From positions 1 through 35,616 of the forward strand of contig DEYX01000137.1 in assembly GCA_002365025.1 (NCBI GenBank): a stretch of 35,616 nucleotides of DNA, in the 5' to 3' direction. Below the pieces are notes generated by a model. It did no database searches. It saw only the letters and a program-made list of their open reading frames with translations, and was not told the DNA's origin. The position numbers were made by a program, and so were the translations under genes. This DNA comes from Hungatella sp. UBA3147. Lineage in GTDB: Bacteria > Bacillota > Clostridia > Lachnospirales > Lachnospiraceae. This document shows, in pieces, positions 8,423-16,337 of the stretch. Within the stretch, counting starts at the first letter, position 1; the number at the start of each line of letters is the position of its first letter.

Positions 8423-8451
8423 TTGACTTTTGAACACGTGTACATTATAAT
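8423..8451 (+). promoter_or_regulatory. Promoter of the TetR gene
   Basis: TTGACT (8423-8428), a 17-nt spacer, then a consensus TATAAT (8446-8451) point to the right. This leaves an untranslated leader of about 160 nt before the ATG at 8620; I see no gene in that leader. Confidence 0.75.
8431..8444. promoter_or_regulatory. Palindromic operator, probable TetR binding site
   Basis: TGAACACGTGTACA is a 14-bp near-perfect palindrome (centre ACACGTGT) inside the spacer of the tetR promoter and at the predicted start of the MMPL transcript. One bound repressor dimer would shut both promoters. Confidence 0.6.
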
Positions 8452-8472
8452 ACTCTTGTAAATAAGTTTCAA
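8444..8472 (-). promoter_or_regulatory. Promoter of the MMPL operon, overlapping the tetR promoter
   Basis: On the minus strand TTGAAA (8467-8472), a 17-nt spacer and TATAAT (8444-8449) point left toward the MMPL gene. Its -10 shares bases with the rightward -10, so the two promoters cannot be occupied at once. Confidence 0.7.
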
Positions 8473-8619
8473 TAATCAATGAATGAAGAAAAATCCATTA
8501 ATAAACAAGATATCTTTTTTCATGCAATACCCAACACTCTTTGATATAGCGTTCATAATTTTCAGAGATTCAGGCTCTGAAATGAGAAACAAGTCCAGAA
8601 ACACAATTGGAGGAATCAT

Positions 8620-9201
8620 ATGGAAACTCAAAAACAGGATCGCCGCATCCGAAAAACTCAGAAGTTATTGAAAGAAAGCCTTCTTGAACTCATGGAAAAA
8701 AAGGACTTTAAGAACATTTCCGTGAAAGACATCACGGAACTGGCAGATCTAAACCGGGGTACTTTTTATCTTCACTATGCAGATACTTACAGCCTGTTAC
8801 AGGAAATGGAATCAGAAGTCTTAGATGATTTTCAGGATATGGTAAGTAACTGCCGCTATGCCTTTAAAAAGGGGTCACTCCTGCCCGTTGTCATACCAAT
8901 CATTCATTATATTGAAGAGAACAAAAAGATATGTAAAATCCTTTTTGAGAACAGCTCCTCCAATGATTTTGTAAACCGCTTCCATACCCTTGTCTTAAAA
9001 AACGGTACAACAATCATCAGGGAGCAGTATCCAGCTGCCAGGGAAGTACCCCTGAACTATTACCTTGAATTTATCACTTATGGACTGACCGGTGTCCTGA
9101 AACAATGGCTTGATACGGATATGCAGCAGCCAAAGGAAGAGGTAGCCGAGTTTGTGGATAAGATGATCATGGGAACTGCACAAAAGCTCCTTGCTGTTTA
9201 A
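8620..9201 (+). CDS. TetR/AcrR family transcriptional regulator
   Basis: The protein is 193 aa, a normal length for TetR regulators. The N-terminal DNA-binding domain (residues about 8-60) contains the helix-turn-helix IFS-like segment ISVKDITELADLNRGTFYLH, with the family hallmark GTFYLHY. The C-terminal ligand domain resembles the group common in Lachnospiraceae (ending in a helical YGLTGVLKQWLDTDM region). The ATG follows a GGAGG site. It is divergent from the MMPL/coiled-coil operon, and the intergenic operator at 8431-8444 suggests autoregulation and repression of that exporter. The inducer is unknown. Confidence 0.92.
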   Translation: METQKQDRRIRKTQKLLKESLLELMEKKDFKNISVKDITELADLNRGTFYLHYADTYSLLQEMESEVLDDFQDMVSNCRYAFKKGSLLPVVIPIIHYIEENKKICKILFENSSSNDFVNRFHTLVLKNGTTIIREQYPAAREVPLNYYLEFITYGLTGVLKQWLDTDMQQPKEEVAEFVDKMIMGTAQKLLAV

Positions 9202-9208
9202 ACAAATC

Positions 9209-9245
9209 ATTTTTTGTCCGGAATCCTTATTTTTTGTCTGGAATC
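9209..9245 (+). repeat. Two tandem 17-bp direct repeats, 20-bp period
   Basis: ATTTTTTGTCCGGAATC (9209-9225) and ATTTTTTGTCTGGAATC (9229-9245) match at 16 of 17 positions and are two helical turns apart. They lie between tetR and the next plus-strand gene. They could be a tandem activator site; the T-runs could also aid termination of tetR. Confidence 0.6.
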
Positions 9246-9321
9246 AACCGATATATGGGTAGCGATGTCATGCAGCCATTTAACTGTATGTTGCATCAAT
9301 AATTACACAAGGATGAACTTT

Positions 9322-10380
9322 ATGCTAAAAAATATAAAATCCAAAAACGAGAAGATACCCAAGACAACCTCAAAAAAAGGGAATGCAGTAAAAAGCAAAC
9401 AAAATAAAGCAAAACCGGCCAAAGTTCCAAAAGACAAAGGAAAAAGTCTATTACCTAAAAATAAAAGAGTTCTCGTATTGATGGGAGCCGCCCTGCTGAT
9501 CGTTATTATGGGATCTGTTCAGGCCATTATTCTGCTTACTTCCCAAAAGAAGGGGGATGCGGAAGAAAAGGCAGGAGTAGCGCCAATCTACTACTTCTCG
9601 AAAGAAGAAGATATTTCTTCGGTTACTGAAATTGTTGGTGAACGCGATTTTGAAAAACTGGAGGCTTCTGAAACCAGCCCTGATACAGAAACGAAGGAAC
9701 CCGTTGATCAGAACGATATACCTGAGGAATCTTCTGCCGGTACTGCTTCACGAACCTCCGGCCTTGGGGTGAGTTACAAGTATATTCATGTGGAAGATAC
9801 CTCCGCTGATATAAAAAGCTACATGGATTATCTGGAAGGAAAAAAGAATTTCATTAACGTAACGGATAAACCCGAACAGTCAGAGTCCGGACAGCCTTCT
9901 GCAGACGAGACCCTTAAGACAAGCTCAGAGTATTATCAGCTTGCCGGGCCGTCTAAAGATTCCGCTTCCTATCTTTCCATTACCCTGGAATCCGAAGCAG
10001 ACAGCTATACCGTAACCACCAGTAAAGAAAACCAGCCCTGGAGCACCTATTTTAAAGACCAGTGGAACCAGCAGAAAAAGATAATCTCAGATTTTGAAAA
10101 ACAGCCAAAGGCGACCAATACCATAGAGCAGGCAGAGGATGCCGTCCGCTCCCTTAGCCAGGATAAGCTTGGCCTGGCGGAGGCTGCTGACTCTTACGAA
10201 TTTATTGCATCTCCTGGAATATCTAAAATCGACGGAAAAAATTACTATACAGTCAGGACATACAAACGACAGCCTGACAGTACCCTGATTTATATAGCCA
10301 CCTATTTATTTGACTATGAAACCAGCAATGTAGCCTTTCAGTACGATGAAGTAACAGGAAATGCAACTCCGCTTGGATGA
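9322..10380 (+). CDS. Membrane-anchored protein of unknown function
   Basis: The protein is 352 aa from ATG 9322. The frame is open further upstream (to 9214), but AAGG lies 9 nt before this ATG and the upstream residues look noncoding. Residues 1-50 are very basic, rich in Lys and Asn/Ser and probably cytoplasmic. Residues about 52-76 (VLVLMGAALLIVIMGSVQAI) form a single transmembrane helix. An acidic, Ser/Thr/Glu-rich linker follows to about residue 200. The C-terminal domain (about 215-352) is a compact beta-rich external domain ending YLFDYETSNVAFQYDEVTG. I do not recognise a family. The type II topology and linker suggest a cell-surface or spore-related protein. It may be transcribed independently of tetR, since 120 nt with direct repeats separates them and a terminator follows it. 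Confidence 0.75.
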   Translation: MLKNIKSKNEKIPKTTSKKGNAVKSKQNKAKPAKVPKDKGKSLLPKNKRVLVLMGAALLIVIMGSVQAIILLTSQKKGDAEEKAGVAPIYYFSKEEDISSVTEIVGERDFEKLEASETSPDTETKEPVDQNDIPEESSAGTASRTSGLGVSYKYIHVEDTSADIKSYMDYLEGKKNFINVTDKPEQSESGQPSADETLKTSSEYYQLAGPSKDSASYLSITLESEADSYTVTTSKENQPWSTYFKDQWNQQKKIISDFEKQPKATNTIEQAEDAVRSLSQDKLGLAEAADSYEFIASPGISKIDGKNYYTVRTYKRQPDSTLIYIATYLFDYETSNVAFQYDEVTGNATPLG

Positions 10381-10388
10381 TTTCACAC

Positions 10389-10440
10389 GAAAAAGACGGA
10401 CAGTCCTTACGGACCGGTTCCGTCTTTTCCTATTTTTCTT
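10389..10440 (+). terminator. Intrinsic terminator after the membrane-anchored protein gene
   Basis: AAAAGACGGA (10391-10400) pairs with TCCGTCTTTT (10419-10428), with an inner GTCC/GGAC pairing around TTAC, followed by a T-rich tail (CCTATTTTTCTTTTT). Confidence 0.75.
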
Positions 10441-10444
10441 TTTA

Positions 10445-10453
10445 TGCTATAGT
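10445..10453 (+). promoter_or_regulatory. Extended -10 promoter of the nitroreductase gene
   Basis: TGCTATAGT (TATAGT at 10448-10453) lies 31 nt before the ATG, directly after the terminator. A -35 element is not evident. Confidence 0.45.
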
Positions 10454-10484
10454 AAGCTTATTAAAAACAGAAGGAGATGTTATT

Positions 10485-11030
10485 ATGGAATTTTTACAAT
10501 TGGCAAAAGAACGTTACTCAATGAGAAAATTCAGCGACCGGAAAATAGAAAAGGAAAAACTGGATTTGATCCTGGAAGCAGGAAGAATCGCTCCTACTGC
10601 TGTGAATTATCAGCCCCAGCGGATTCTTGTCATTGACAGTGAAGAAAATCTTGCTAAATTAAAATCCTGCACCATCTATCATTTTCATGCTCCTCTGGCT
10701 TTGCTGGTATGTTATGATTCCACGGTCAGCTGGAAAAGGTCTTACGACAATAAGGATATGGGAGAAGTTGACGCAAGCATAGTTGCCACGCAGATGTTGC
10801 TTGAAGCGGTTGATTTAGGATTAGGCAGTACCTGGGTAGGTCATTTTGACCCTGTATGCATCCGTTCGTCATTTGATATTCCGGAACATTTAATTCCCGT
10901 TGCTCTGCTTCCTATGGGCTATCCCGGAGAAAACTGCGCTCCTCACCCTCTTCATGAGAAACGGTTTGCTATAGGCCATACTGTTTTCTACAACTCCTTT
11001 AGCGGCGTTGACTCCCCCAAAGAACGGTAA
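10485..11030 (+). CDS. Nitroreductase family FMN-dependent oxidoreductase
   Basis: The protein is 181 aa from ATG 10485, which has AGGAG 9 nt upstream; the frame is open 5' of this but lacks a ribosome site. It starts MEFLQLAKERYSMRKFSDR, the classic nitroreductase N-terminus whose RxSxRxF segment contacts the FMN phosphate. APTAVNYQPQRILV (about 36-49) is the second FMN-binding segment, and LGLGSTWVGHF (about 108-118) is the glycine-rich region. This is a short member of the family, probably an NAD(P)H-dependent dimeric flavoenzyme. The substrate is unknown. It is a single-gene unit with its own promoter and the upstream terminator. Confidence 0.92.
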   Translation: MEFLQLAKERYSMRKFSDRKIEKEKLDLILEAGRIAPTAVNYQPQRILVIDSEENLAKLKSCTIYHFHAPLALLVCYDSTVSWKRSYDNKDMGEVDASIVATQMLLEAVDLGLGSTWVGHFDPVCIRSSFDIPEHLIPVALLPMGYPGENCAPHPLHEKRFAIGHTVFYNSFSGVDSPKER

Positions 11031-11104
11031 CCTTTCATGAACCCCCATATGCATGCATAAGATAACTATATACTGCGTTTAAATAGCAGGTTGGGGGCAT
11101 TAGA

Positions 11105-12778
11105 ATGAATAAAATATTGGATAACGAATTTTATGACTTGATCATTAGTAATTCTTTAGTTCCCGGTTTTGATACCGGTAATAATCTTACGGTTCTAAAT
11201 GATAAGTATTCACTGATGCATATATGGAAAAACAATATGGACGCCTGTGACCTGGGACGGTACCCTTACGATAGTTTCCCCTCTCTTTTTACACTTACTT
11301 CTAAAGTGAGCATAGATAAATCAGGCATTACCAATGTCCGGAGACATCCCGATTTAAGCCTGATGGGGCTAGGGGTAGCCATCGGCATCATAGACACCGG
11401 CATCGACTACCAGCACCCCGCATTCAAATATCATGACGGTACCACCCGCATTCTTTCCATATGGGACCAGAGCGACCAGACCGGCAAACCACCCAAGGAC
11501 TTTAGTTTCGGCTCAGAATATACGAAAAAACACATCAATACCGCACTGAAATCCAAGAACCCCTTATCCATGGTGCCTACTGTTGATAACAATGGACATG
11601 GTACGGCAATCGCCAGTGTAATCTCCGGCAGCCCCGATGAAAAAAACTCTTTTACCGGCATTGCTCCCCAAACCGAGCTTATCATAGTAAAATTAAAAGA
11701 AGCGAAGAAAAATTTAAAAGAGCTGTTCTTTGCTCCGGATAATGCCCTGTGCTATCAGGAATCTGATATTATGCTGGGAATCCGTTATCTGCTCTCCGTC
11801 TCGCAAGAAAAAGGGCTTCCTCTCGTTATATGCATCGCATTGGGAAGCAGCCAGGGAGGCCATGACGGATTGGGAGTTATCAGCTCTTACTTAGAACACA
11901 TCGTACAAATGCCCAAAACTGACGTATTGGTAGCCGCAGGGAATGAAGGAGACAGCCGCAGACATTATTTCCACCATTCGGCGGCTACTCCTTTCCGCAA
12001 TGGCTTTAACCTAAAAATAGGGGGAAATGACAAAAAATTTACGATGGAAATCTGGCCCTTTCCTCCAGGGAAAGTAAGCATTGAAATATTCCCGCCTAAC
12101 CAGGAATTCATTCAGAGCATATCTCCCCCTGCCGGTGTTTGCCAAAAATTCAGCCTTTCTATGGGCCAAACTACCATTTGGATCAACAATATCCTTTTGG
12201 AAGGTTCAACAGGGGATCAGGTTATTTTATTGCGGTTTGACAATCCCACTCCAGGAATCTGGTATTTCCAGGTCACAAGCATAGAAAATGAACCTTTTTC
12301 CTTCCATTCCTGGCTGCCGTCCGGGAACTTGATTTCAAACGAAACATATTTCTATCAGGCAAACCCCAACACCACCATTACAGCCCCTGGAAATGCCAGA
12401 AATCCTCTGACTGTTGCCGCCTATAACCAGTTTGATGGCAGTATACTGGGTGAATCAGGAAAAGGTTATTCCAGATTCGGGGAAATCAATCCTAATATCG
12501 CCGCTCCCGGATATCTGATTCCATGCGCTCTCCCAGGAAATCAATATGGCAGCCTTACAGGTTCCGGAGCCGCCGCCGCACACGCAGCGGGAGCCTCTGC
12601 CATGGTCATGGAATGGGGGTACTGCAAAGGCAACCACACTACTGTCACCGGCGTCCAAATCAACCATATGATCATGCGGGGGGCACAGAGAGACAGCACC
12701 TATTCTTTTCCCAATGAGAGTTGTGGATATGGGCAGATAGACATATACAAACTGTTTCAAAGGATATCTGTGATTTGA
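11105..12778 (+). CDS. Csp-like S8 subtilase with catalytic Ser replaced by Gly (probable pseudoprotease)
   Basis: The protein is 557 aa, the usual length of clostridial Csp germination proteases. Asp97 (GIIDTGIDY), His165 (NNGHGTAIA) and the oxyanion Asn280 (AAGNEG) are present. The serine motif, normally GTSxAAxHxAG, reads GSGAAAAHAAG, with Gly488 at the nucleophile position; the DNA (GGT TCC GGA) confirms this. Ser487, one residue earlier, is the only serine near. A beta-rich insertion (about residues 300-430) matches the Csp jelly-roll domain. There is no signal peptide, as in Csp proteins packaged in the spore. In C. difficile the homologues CspA and CspC are pseudoproteases that take part in germinant sensing; a similar regulatory role is inferred here. 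GGGGG precedes the ATG by 7 nt. The gene stands alone, not beside other csp genes. Confidence 0.85.
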   Translation: MNKILDNEFYDLIISNSLVPGFDTGNNLTVLNDKYSLMHIWKNNMDACDLGRYPYDSFPSLFTLTSKVSIDKSGITNVRRHPDLSLMGLGVAIGIIDTGIDYQHPAFKYHDGTTRILSIWDQSDQTGKPPKDFSFGSEYTKKHINTALKSKNPLSMVPTVDNNGHGTAIASVISGSPDEKNSFTGIAPQTELIIVKLKEAKKNLKELFFAPDNALCYQESDIMLGIRYLLSVSQEKGLPLVICIALGSSQGGHDGLGVISSYLEHIVQMPKTDVLVAAGNEGDSRRHYFHHSAATPFRNGFNLKIGGNDKKFTMEIWPFPPGKVSIEIFPPNQEFIQSISPPAGVCQKFSLSMGQTTIWINNILLEGSTGDQVILLRFDNPTPGIWYFQVTSIENEPFSFHSWLPSGNLISNETYFYQANPNTTITAPGNARNPLTVAAYNQFDGSILGESGKGYSRFGEINPNIAAPGYLIPCALPGNQYGSLTGSGAAAAHAAGASAMVMEWGYCKGNHTTVTGVQINHMIMRGAQRDSTYSFPNESCGYGQIDIYKLFQRISVI

Positions 12779-12803
12779 TGAATCTGGAATTAAGAATGTG
12801 AAA

Positions 12804-12847
12804 AGTAGCTTTAGCTGCCTAACCCATGGTTGGCAGCTACTTTTTTA
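12804..12847. terminator. Terminator shared by the subtilase and MFS genes (convergent)
   Basis: TAGCTGCC and GGCAGCTA form a strong stem with an inner AACC/GGTT pairing. A run of seven T follows on the plus strand. The hairpin overlaps the last codons and stop of the convergent MFS gene (stop at 12811), and on the minus strand it is followed by CTACTTTT, so it can serve both directions. Confidence 0.7.
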
Positions 12848-14007
12848 TAATACACCACTGCCCCAATTCCACCCAGGCAGGCAATCCCGGCCAGCAGCAA
12901 ATACCCGGACTGTATTCCTGCCCTGGCAGCCAGCGACCCGGTAAAGATCGGGAAGGTTGTCATTCCCAGTGCATAAACAGCCTGGTACATTCCCATGGCC
13001 GTAGATTTGCAGCCGGCCGGTATGCCCCGCATAGCTTCCGAGGTTGCAAAAGAGAACAAGATGCCGGTGGACATCCCAGGTAAAATTTGCAGCAGTAAAA
13101 GCACAGGTATGCTCCCGGCGGCCGGAACCAGGATACAATAGAAAGCCACAACAGCAAATACCAGCGGGATCCAGAACCTTGGACCTTTGCGGCTGCAGGT
13201 CCCCGAAGATGCGAAAGCTGCAAATCCTACGGATGATATCATGTAGATCACAGAGGATATCCCTACAATCCCATCCGATGCGCCCAATTCTTTTAATATC
13301 TGGTTGGTAAACGACATGGCAGTTGTCAGCTGGATCCCCTGCTGAATCAGAGCTATGAAAGAGAACAGCCACAAGCGCCTGATGTTGCAGACAGAAAGCA
13401 GTTCTCTGGTCTTATGTATGCCGGGTTTAACATCCGTTTCTTTAATTCCAATTGAAAGAAGAAACGCCATCAGACCCGCGATCATGCTTAACATGCAGAT
13501 TCCTGCCATGCCGATGCGATGATAGCAGATTGTACTGCACAGAAAACCAAGAAGCATTCCAAAATTATTAAACAGTACGATCCGGCTGGTGGCAGCCTGC
13601 TGATCTCCGGCAGAAAAATGATTGGTGTAGAACACCATATAAGAAATCCACATGGCAGAAGCCAGTCCGGAGAAGAAATTGGCGACCAGAAACCCTGTGC
13701 CATTGCACCAGAATACCCGGAAAACAGAGGCGGTTCCGGAGGCAATCGCTCCAGCCATTATAAAATACTTATGTCTGCCAACAGAATCCGCGCAAAGGCC
13801 TATGGGAAACCTTAACACCATTTGGGAAATTCCATAAGCCCCCACAACCATTCCGGTAAATGCGCTGCTGGCTCCACTGGCAGTTAAAAAAGTCGTCTGG
13901 TATGGAATGTATACATATTGCGCAAACCAGAACAGCGATACCATAGCAAGGTAATGGATTTCCTGTCTGCGCGTAAACGTAAGCTGGTTTATAGTCTGTT
14001 CTTTCAT
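12811..14007 (-). CDS. MFS transporter
   Basis: The protein is 398 aa with about 12 hydrophobic helices in two six-helix halves, the standard major facilitator layout. The loop 2-3 signature appears as FPIGLCADSVGRHKYF (about residues 68-83), close to the canonical GxLaDrxGrk pattern. The second half contains GTCSRKGPRFWIP at the equivalent loop. It is the last gene of the beta-glucoside operon, and its ATG overlaps the stop of the antiterminator gene (ATGA at 14004-14007). That coupling suggests a function tied to glucoside use, for example export of an aglycone released by the GH1 enzyme, but this is an inference. Confidence 0.88.
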   Translation of the reverse strand: MKEQTINQLTFTRRQEIHYLAMVSLFWFAQYVYIPYQTTFLTASGASSAFTGMVVGAYGISQMVLRFPIGLCADSVGRHKYFIMAGAIASGTASVFRVFWCNGTGFLVANFFSGLASAMWISYMVFYTNHFSAGDQQAATSRIVLFNNFGMLLGFLCSTICYHRIGMAGICMLSMIAGLMAFLLSIGIKETDVKPGIHKTRELLSVCNIRRLWLFSFIALIQQGIQLTTAMSFTNQILKELGASDGIVGISSVIYMISSVGFAAFASSGTCSRKGPRFWIPLVFAVVAFYCILVPAAGSIPVLLLLQILPGMSTGILFSFATSEAMRGIPAGCKSTAMGMYQAVYALGMTTFPIFTGSLAARAGIQSGYLLLAGIACLGGIGAVVYYKKVAANHGLGS

Positions 14008-14861
14008 GTTTTATCCCTTTGAGCATATTCCTCTAATATTCTGTGGATGTGGACAGCCAGGTACATCTCTTCCTGTTTGGACAGCTTTGATTCAAATTTT
14101 TCTCTGATGAACACACCGATTTTCTTAACACACTCATATTCCCTGTGACAGCTCTCCAGTACATGAGTGTAAAAGGAATCTTCATAATCGTATAAATCCT
14201 GACTGCCGTTTATAAGCCTTTGTACAAAGAGGCGCAGATGAGTCACAAAGCGGGTATAGCCGATTCCATCCTCATCGTAGAGAATGGAAAAATTGTACTT
14301 TACAATGTCCAAAATTCCCTTGACTGTCTCAAATATCTTCTGGTTATCTGTACTGTTTAAGTTATTGGTCTGTGCATTAATAAAATGAAAGGCAATATTT
14401 CCAGCCTCATCTTCAGGCAGCTCCACTGACAGCCGCTCCCTCACAAGCTGCAGGGCATATAAGCCAACATTAAATTCCCTTGGATTGAAACGTTTTAAGG
14501 TCTGTGTGTAGAAATTTTGTATTAAAATCCCCTCATTGTTTCTTTTTACAGCAAAAGACAAATGGTCTGTAAGTCCCAGATAAATATGCTCCATCAGTAC
14601 CATTCCATAGGTGTCAATGGCATAATCAATGACCTGTTTGGCCAGTTCAAAATAGGTACTGTCTATTTCAGAGGCAAGTCGGATGATATTCTTTGATATT
14701 GACCGGTCCTTTAAGACAAATACCTTTTCAATGTCTTCACTTTTTAAATGATGCCCAATGGACTTATTAAATCCAATTCCCTTTCCCATCAGGATCACTT
14801 CCCTGCCGCTGTCATCAAGTGCAAGCAGCAGGGAATTATTCATTACTTTTACAACCCTCAT
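14004..14861 (-). CDS. licT: BglG/LicT family transcription antiterminator
   Basis: The protein is 285 aa. Residues 1-55 form the RNA-binding CAT domain (MRVVKVMNNSLLLALDDSG, then GKGIGFNKSIG). Two PTS regulation domains follow. The regulatory histidines fall at H100 and H159 in PRD1 and at H208 and H271 (or H273) in PRD2, close to the LicT numbering. PRD1 histidines are targets of inhibitory phosphorylation by the sugar PTS, and PRD2 histidines of HPr-dependent activation. The target is almost certainly the RAT hairpin at 18360-18389 in the leader of this operon. It sits between the GH1 gene and the MFS gene. Symbol given by family resemblance. Confidence 0.92.
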   Translation of the reverse strand: MRVVKVMNNSLLLALDDSGREVILMGKGIGFNKSIGHHLKSEDIEKVFVLKDRSISKNIIRLASEIDSTYFELAKQVIDYAIDTYGMVLMEHIYLGLTDHLSFAVKRNNEGILIQNFYTQTLKRFNPREFNVGLYALQLVRERLSVELPEDEAGNIAFHFINAQTNNLNSTDNQKIFETVKGILDIVKYNFSILYDEDGIGYTRFVTHLRLFVQRLINGSQDLYDYEDSFYTHVLESCHREYECVKKIGVFIREKFESKLSKQEEMYLAVHIHRILEEYAQRDKT

Positions 14862-14899
14862 AACCCAACCCCATTTCTGTTATTCTCACGAAAGCAAAC

Positions 14900-16324
14900 T
14901 CAGAGTTCGTCTCCATTGGTTTCAATCACCCGCTTATACCAGAAATAACTGTCCTTTTTCACACGGCTCATATCCTTTAAGTCATGGTCATCCCGATTGA
15001 CATAAATAAAACCATACCGCTTGCGAAAGCCCTCATGGGAACTGAGAAGATCCATAAATGACCAGGGAGAATATCCCATGACCGAAACCCCGTCTTCGAT
15101 TGCCTGGCTTATCGCCTTGATGTGTGCCTTTAAATAGCTGATCCGGTACTCATCATGGACTTTACCGTCCTCTGTCAGGGTATCGGCGGCTCCCAGGCCA
15201 TTTTCCGTTATAATGAGGTGAAGATGGTATTTCTGATAATAACTGTTTAATACGGTCCGAAGGCCCAACGGATCGATCTGGGCTCCATATTCACTGGAAA
15301 CCAGATGCTCATTTTTAATATGATGAAAATAACCATATTGATCAAAATCCACTTCATTGATGGGGAATGCCCTCTCCCCTGCCAGATGCCCCTCATCAGT
15401 CGGAAGGTACCGGACACACAGGGTCCGGTAATAATTCAGGGCAATAAAATCCATCGCCCCTCCTTTTAAAATCTCCTCGTCTTCCGGCTCCATAACCGGT
15501 ACGATATTCCTTTCTTCCAGATAGCGCATGTAATATCCGGGATAACGGCCGTAGTAATGCATATCCAGGCAGTAATCCGTCTTAAACCAGTCGTTCATCC
15601 GAGCCGCCCAGACATCTTCCGGTCTGTTGCTTTCCGGATAGGTACAGGTGGAGGATACGGCAGGACCGATCTTTCCATCTGGTATGATAGAATGGCAGGC
15701 TTTCACCGCCAGGGCATGAGCCAGGAACATGTGGTAATCCATCTGGGCTCTCTGGCGGTCGGCTTCCCATGCATCATCCGTTGTGATATTCATCCGTTCA
15801 TTTACTCTCACCATAAGATTCTGCTCATTGTGGACCTGCCAGTAGGTGACTCTGTCTCCAAAGGTTTTAAAACATATTTTTGCATAACGCTCAAAGGCCT
15901 TTACACATTCTCTGGATTCCCAGCCGTTATATTTCCTGGCAAGGGCATAGGGAAGGTCAAAGTGATATAAGGTGATAAAGGGCTGAATGCCCTGTTCTAA
16001 CAGACGATCGATGATTTTATGATAGAAATCAATTCCTGCCTGGTTTATCTCTCCATCTCCATCCGGTATGATTCTGGCCCAGGAAATGGAGAACCGGTAA
16101 ATCTGCATTCCCAGTTCCTTCATTAACCGGATATCCTCCTCCCAATGATGGTAAAAGTCACTGGCGACCTTGCTGTCAGCCTGGATATCCGAGCGCTTAA
16201 AGGAATTGACATCAGCAACTGTCATGCCCTTTCCTTCTTCATCCCATCCGCCTTCTATCTGGAATGCCGAAGAGGAAGCTCCCCATAAAAAGTTTTTTGG
16301 AAAATTTGTTTTTCTCATTTCCAT
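14900..16324 (-). CDS. 6-phospho-beta-glucosidase, glycoside hydrolase family 1
   Basis: The protein is 474 aa, the normal length of GH1. The N-terminal signature FLWGASSSAFQIEGGWDEEG is clear. The acid/base glutamate is E167 in WQVHNEQN (usually TxNE). The nucleophile is E374 in IITENGLG. The TIM-barrel start and the C-terminal WSFMDLLSSHEGFRKRYGFI segment are conserved. It hydrolyses phosphorylated beta-glucosides delivered by the adjacent PTS permease. The start at 16324 has AAGGAAA upstream; a second ATG two codons later is possible. The gene begins 13 nt after the PTS stop codon. Confidence 0.93.
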   Translation of the reverse strand: MEMRKTNFPKNFLWGASSSAFQIEGGWDEEGKGMTVADVNSFKRSDIQADSKVASDFYHHWEEDIRLMKELGMQIYRFSISWARIIPDGDGEINQAGIDFYHKIIDRLLEQGIQPFITLYHFDLPYALARKYNGWESRECVKAFERYAKICFKTFGDRVTYWQVHNEQNLMVRVNERMNITTDDAWEADRQRAQMDYHMFLAHALAVKACHSIIPDGKIGPAVSSTCTYPESNRPEDVWAARMNDWFKTDYCLDMHYYGRYPGYYMRYLEERNIVPVMEPEDEEILKGGAMDFIALNYYRTLCVRYLPTDEGHLAGERAFPINEVDFDQYGYFHHIKNEHLVSSEYGAQIDPLGLRTVLNSYYQKYHLHLIITENGLGAADTLTEDGKVHDEYRISYLKAHIKAISQAIEDGVSVMGYSPWSFMDLLSSHEGFRKRYGFIYVNRDDHDLKDMSRVKKDSYFWYKRVIETNGDEL

Positions 16325-16337
16325 ATCTATATTTCCT

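Noticed and set aside
8483..8671. 62-aa frame in the tetR leader
   Set aside because: It overlaps the tetR start in another frame, has no ribosome site, and resembles no family; treated as untranslated leader.
12845..13372. 175-aa open frame on the minus strand inside the MFS gene
   Set aside because: It lies in another frame of a clearly coding transporter gene, has no ribosome site or recognisable domain, and is rich in Cys/Gly/Arg as shadow frames are.
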